DNA from: Colimorpha_A sp964630635
GTDB lineage: Bacteria; Bacillota; Clostridia; Oscillospirales; CAG-272
Reading direction: 5' to 3'
DNA length: 7,655 nt
NCBI GenBank assembly: GCA_964630635.1
Contig: CAZVVM010000087.1
Location: 1 to 7,655, forward strand
In this document: positions 5,950-7,655 of the stretch, in pieces
Layout of the letters: the number at the start of each line of letters is the position of its first letter
Position numbering within the stretch: position 1 is the stretch's first letter
The notes under the pieces: model-generated
The model's database searches: none
What the model saw: only the letters and a program-made list of their open reading frames with translations
What the model was told of the DNA's origin: nothing
Translations under genes and position numbers: made by a program

Positions 5950-6339
5950 TCAGATTTTTTCGCCCGAAAGCTCTTCCGTCAATTCAAGTATCCTCGGAGC
6001 GTATTTTGCTTTTGCCTTGTTATAGATCTTTTTGTATATCGGGTGCGCCGTGAGCATAACCGCCGCGCCTATGATGCCGACGAGTATTCCGAGTATCATA
6101 AAAAGCTGACCGCTCGCTATCACCTGCATCGCAAGACACATTCCCGTGCCGAATATAAGACAGCCGATTATTCCGACGCAAAGCGCCTCGATCATTCCCG
6201 AGCTTTGCACTATACCGTCAAGACGCTTAAGCTCGTCAAGCTTGCTTTCCTTTTGCGGAAGATACTTTTTTCTTATCTCCTGTATTTCCTTGTTCTCCTT
6301 TGCCGAATAGCTGTAAACAAACGTATTATTCTGATTCAT
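5950..6339 (-). CDS. Small protein with two membrane segments, unknown function
   Basis: This is a 129-residue protein. Residues 1-45 are polar and charged (FVYSYSAKENKEIQEIRKKY, then a likely helix), followed by two hydrophobic segments at about 49-72 and 78-98 and a basic-to-acidic tail (KKIYNKAKAKYAPRILELTEEL). Both ends are probably cytoplasmic, forming a helical hairpin in the membrane. I recognise no catalytic motif and no named family. The start is ATG 6339, with GAGG (6345-6348) 5 nt upstream. A longer frame from GTG at 6384 is rejected because that codon touches the TATAAT at 6385-6390 and lies before the expected transcript start. No terminator is visible after its stop, so some transcripts may continue into the gene at 5555-5857. 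Confidence 0.8.
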   Translation of the reverse strand: MNQNNTFVYSYSAKENKEIQEIRKKYLPQKESKLDELKRLDGIVQSSGMIEALCVGIIGCLIFGTGMCLAMQVIASGQLFMILGILVGIIGAAVMLTAHPIYKKIYNKAKAKYAPRILELTEELSGEKI

Positions 6340-6344
6340 ATAAA

Positions 6345-6348
6345 CCTC
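6345..6348 (-). promoter_or_regulatory. Ribosome binding site deciding the start at 6339
   Basis: GAGG on the minus strand, 5 nt before ATG 6339. Together with the promoter at 6385-6390 it fixes the start of the two-segment membrane protein and excludes the upstream GTG. Confidence 0.65.
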
Positions 6349-6384
6349 ATAGCACTTTCTTATTTCTTTTCGTTTTGTGAACAC

Positions 6385-6439
6385 ATTATACCCCGCGCTT
6401 GTTTTTGATTTTTTTGAGAAATGTTTAAGTTTTATTAAA
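6385..6439 (-). promoter_or_regulatory. Promoter of the small membrane-protein gene, with shared 40-bp upstream block (copy B)
   Basis: TATAAT on the minus strand (6385-6390), then 9 unrelated bases, then the 40-bp block 6400-6439 that matches 5908-5947 except at 6417 and 6418. The expected transcript start is near 6378, giving a leader of about 39 nt. Here too the -35 place is A-rich and does not resemble TTGACA, so a regulator bound to the shared block may replace it. The block lies between this gene and the divergent glucan synthase gene at 6532 and could influence both. Confidence 0.7.
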
Positions 6440-6518
6440 AATGCAAAATACCGAAAACGCGCCGTCTTTTACATAATTTTCATAAAACCCGACGATAATA
6501 ATTTCAATAATTACAAGC

Positions 6519-6525
6519 GAAAGGG
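6519..6525 (+). promoter_or_regulatory. Ribosome binding site of the glucan synthase gene
   Basis: GAAAGGG on the plus strand, 6 nt before ATG 6532; it supports that start. No convincing -35/-10 pair is seen upstream: TTTACA (6468-6473) and GATAAT (6494-6499) are 20 nt apart, longer than usual. Confidence 0.6.
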
Positions 6526-6531
6526 TACGTT

Positions 6532-7655
6532 ATGAAAAACCGCCGCATAAATATAAAGCTTCTGATACGGTCGCTGTATAAAAAATACGGAAGCTCGGAG
6601 ATCTTCCCTCTCCTTTTGCCGTACACGGAAGGGCTGAAGGGAAAAATCACCTACCCGAAGTTTTTCGAAGCAGTAAAAAGGACAGTTTCGCCAAACTATA
6701 TCACCGACCCGAAGGAAATATCAAAGCTCGTAGGCAAAAACGTGCGCTACCGCGCCCTTTCCCGCTTCTACACCTACGCGGTCATAAACGCGCTTGCAGC
6801 CCTTGACGAGGCGCCGCCGACCGAGGAAGCGCTCGGGGGAACGGTCGATTATCTGAAAGCGCTGTATTCGCTCGAAGCGGACGAGCTCTATTACGAGCTG
6901 TCCGACGCCGAAAGAATACTTTCGGAAAGCAAATATTTCAAAAACTGCGATACCGACACGAAAAACGAATGCCGCCGTCAGGTCACCCTCTCATCAAAAA
7001 AGCGCAGGATAAGCGAAAGCGAAGCGGCAACGCTCTTCCTTACGCGCGACCCGTTCGAGCGCGAGAGAAGTGTCGCTTCGCGTCTGTATTTTCCTATCCT
7101 CGGGATAATGACGGCGGCGTTTTCCGTTTTTTCTCTTATCGTCACGAAAAATCCCGCGTTCTTTTTCTTCGTACTTCTGCCGATGTCGGAGAGCGCAAAG
7201 CAGCTTACCGACTATATCTTCTCTCATTTCGTAAGAACGGTTCCCATTCCGAAGAAAAAGCTGAAAAAAATACCCGATAACGCAAAAACGCTGACGGTCA
7301 TAACCTCGCTTCTGACAGGTAAAGAAAGCGACCTTGAGCTATGCAAAAAGATACGCGACTGCGCCTATGCAAACAGAGACGAAAACGCGCATTTCGGTCT
7401 GCTTTGCGACCTGAAGGAATCGGACGGCCCGACCGCGCCGTCCGACCGTGACACCGAAAAAAGGATCGCCGACGCCGTCGATGAAACGAACGCAAAATAC
7501 GGCACGAATATCATACTTTTCCTGCGCGGCCGACGCTACGCGCCGAGCGAGGAAAATTATATGTGCTTGGAACGCAAGCTCGGCGCGATAATAGATCTTA
7601 CGCGCTACCTCACTGGAAAAGAAGCATCTATAATCGTTCTCTGCCGTGACCCTAC
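6532..7655 (+). CDS. Cyclic beta-1,2-glucan synthase family protein (NdvB/ChvB-like, GT84), N-terminal part
   Basis: The frame is open for 374 codons and is cut by the window end; family members usually exceed 2,000 residues. The full enzyme links glucose from UDP-glucose into beta-1,2-glucan and closes the ring, acting at the membrane. Family marks in order: YFKNCDTDTKNECRRQV (135-151), matching the family pattern Y..MD..TR..YR..V; a hydrophobic stretch at about 186-218; IPDNAKTLTVITSLLTG (247-263), like the conserved IP.E.RTLVVVPTLLT; ANRDENAHFGLLCDLKESD (280-298), like LANPD.NLRFALLTDF.DA; and LRGRRYAPSEENYMCLERKLG (from 331), like R.R.WN..E..WMGWERKRG. These agree in order and spacing but are diverged (Cys/Leu for Gly/Trp before ERK). 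ATG 6532 has a good ribosome binding site. It is divergent from the small membrane-protein gene. The GT domain core, cyclisation and GH94-like parts lie outside the window, so activity cannot be judged. A non-cyclising relative is possible. Confidence 0.75.
   Translation, partial: MKNRRINIKLLIRSLYKKYGSSEIFPLLLPYTEGLKGKITYPKFFEAVKRTVSPNYITDPKEISKLVGKNVRYRALSRFYTYAVINALAALDEAPPTEEALGGTVDYLKALYSLEADELYYELSDAERILSESKYFKNCDTDTKNECRRQVTLSSKKRRISESEAATLFLTRDPFERERSVASRLYFPILGIMTAAFSVFSLIVTKNPAFFFFVLLPMSESAKQLTDYIFSHFVRTVPIPKKKLKKIPDNAKTLTVITSLLTGKESDLELCKKIRDCAYANRDENAHFGLLCDLKESDGPTAPSDRDTEKRIADAVDETNAKYGTNIILFLRGRRYAPSEENYMCLERKLGAIIDLTRYLTGKEASIIVLCRDP

Noticed and set aside
6340..6384. N-terminal extension of the small membrane protein from GTG 6384
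   Set aside because: The codon abuts the TATAAT, so it would precede the transcript start; ATG 6339 has its own binding site.
6468..6499. TTTACA/GATAAT as a sigma-A promoter for the glucan synthase gene
   Set aside because: The 20-nt spacing is outside the usual range; kept only as a remark.

Overview
The window looks like a chromosomal segment of a low-to-mid GC Clostridia-type (Firmicutes) bacterium. The reasons are strong AGGAGG-like ribosome binding sites, BcrA-type ABC transporters, a two-HKD cardiolipin synthase with a membrane N-terminus, and dense palindromic intergenic repeats of a style I associate with gut Clostridia. No phage, plasmid, IS, CRISPR or RNA gene was seen. The species cannot be named from this sequence.

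Layout. Bases 1-345 hold no credible gene and are a compact cluster of palindromic repeats: two inverted pairs of two-hairpin units (18-171 and 204-310), whose right-hand members are each followed by the same 19-bp tail. A strong terminator at 365-393 closes a five-gene minus-strand operon that reads from 5487 down to 398: cardiolipin synthase, ABC ATPase, ABC-2 permease, ABC ATPase, ABC-2 permease. The ATPase/permease pair is duplicated in tandem, with the same 1-nt gap and Shine-Dalgarno layout in both copies. Upstream on the same strand are two small genes: a 100-residue Ala/Lys/Glu-rich helical protein (5555-5857) and a 129-residue protein with two membrane segments (5950-6339). Each has its own promoter, and the two promoters share a nearly identical 40-bp upstream block at the same distance from a perfect TATAAT. 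From 6532, pointing the other way, runs the N-terminal part of a very large enzyme of the cyclic beta-1,2-glucan synthase (NdvB/ChvB, GT84) family, cut by the window end.

How the genes may work together (inference). All the recognisable proteins act at the cell envelope. BcrA/LanF-type ABC transporters commonly protect the membrane from peptide antibiotics, and cardiolipin synthase changes the anionic lipids such peptides bind, so the operon reads as an envelope-defence or membrane-remodelling unit. The paired promoters of the two small genes lack a recognisable -35 box and look activator-dependent, so a common regulator is likely. Read-through from the first small gene past a modest hairpin could feed the operon, because no clear promoter is visible directly before the cardiolipin synthase gene.
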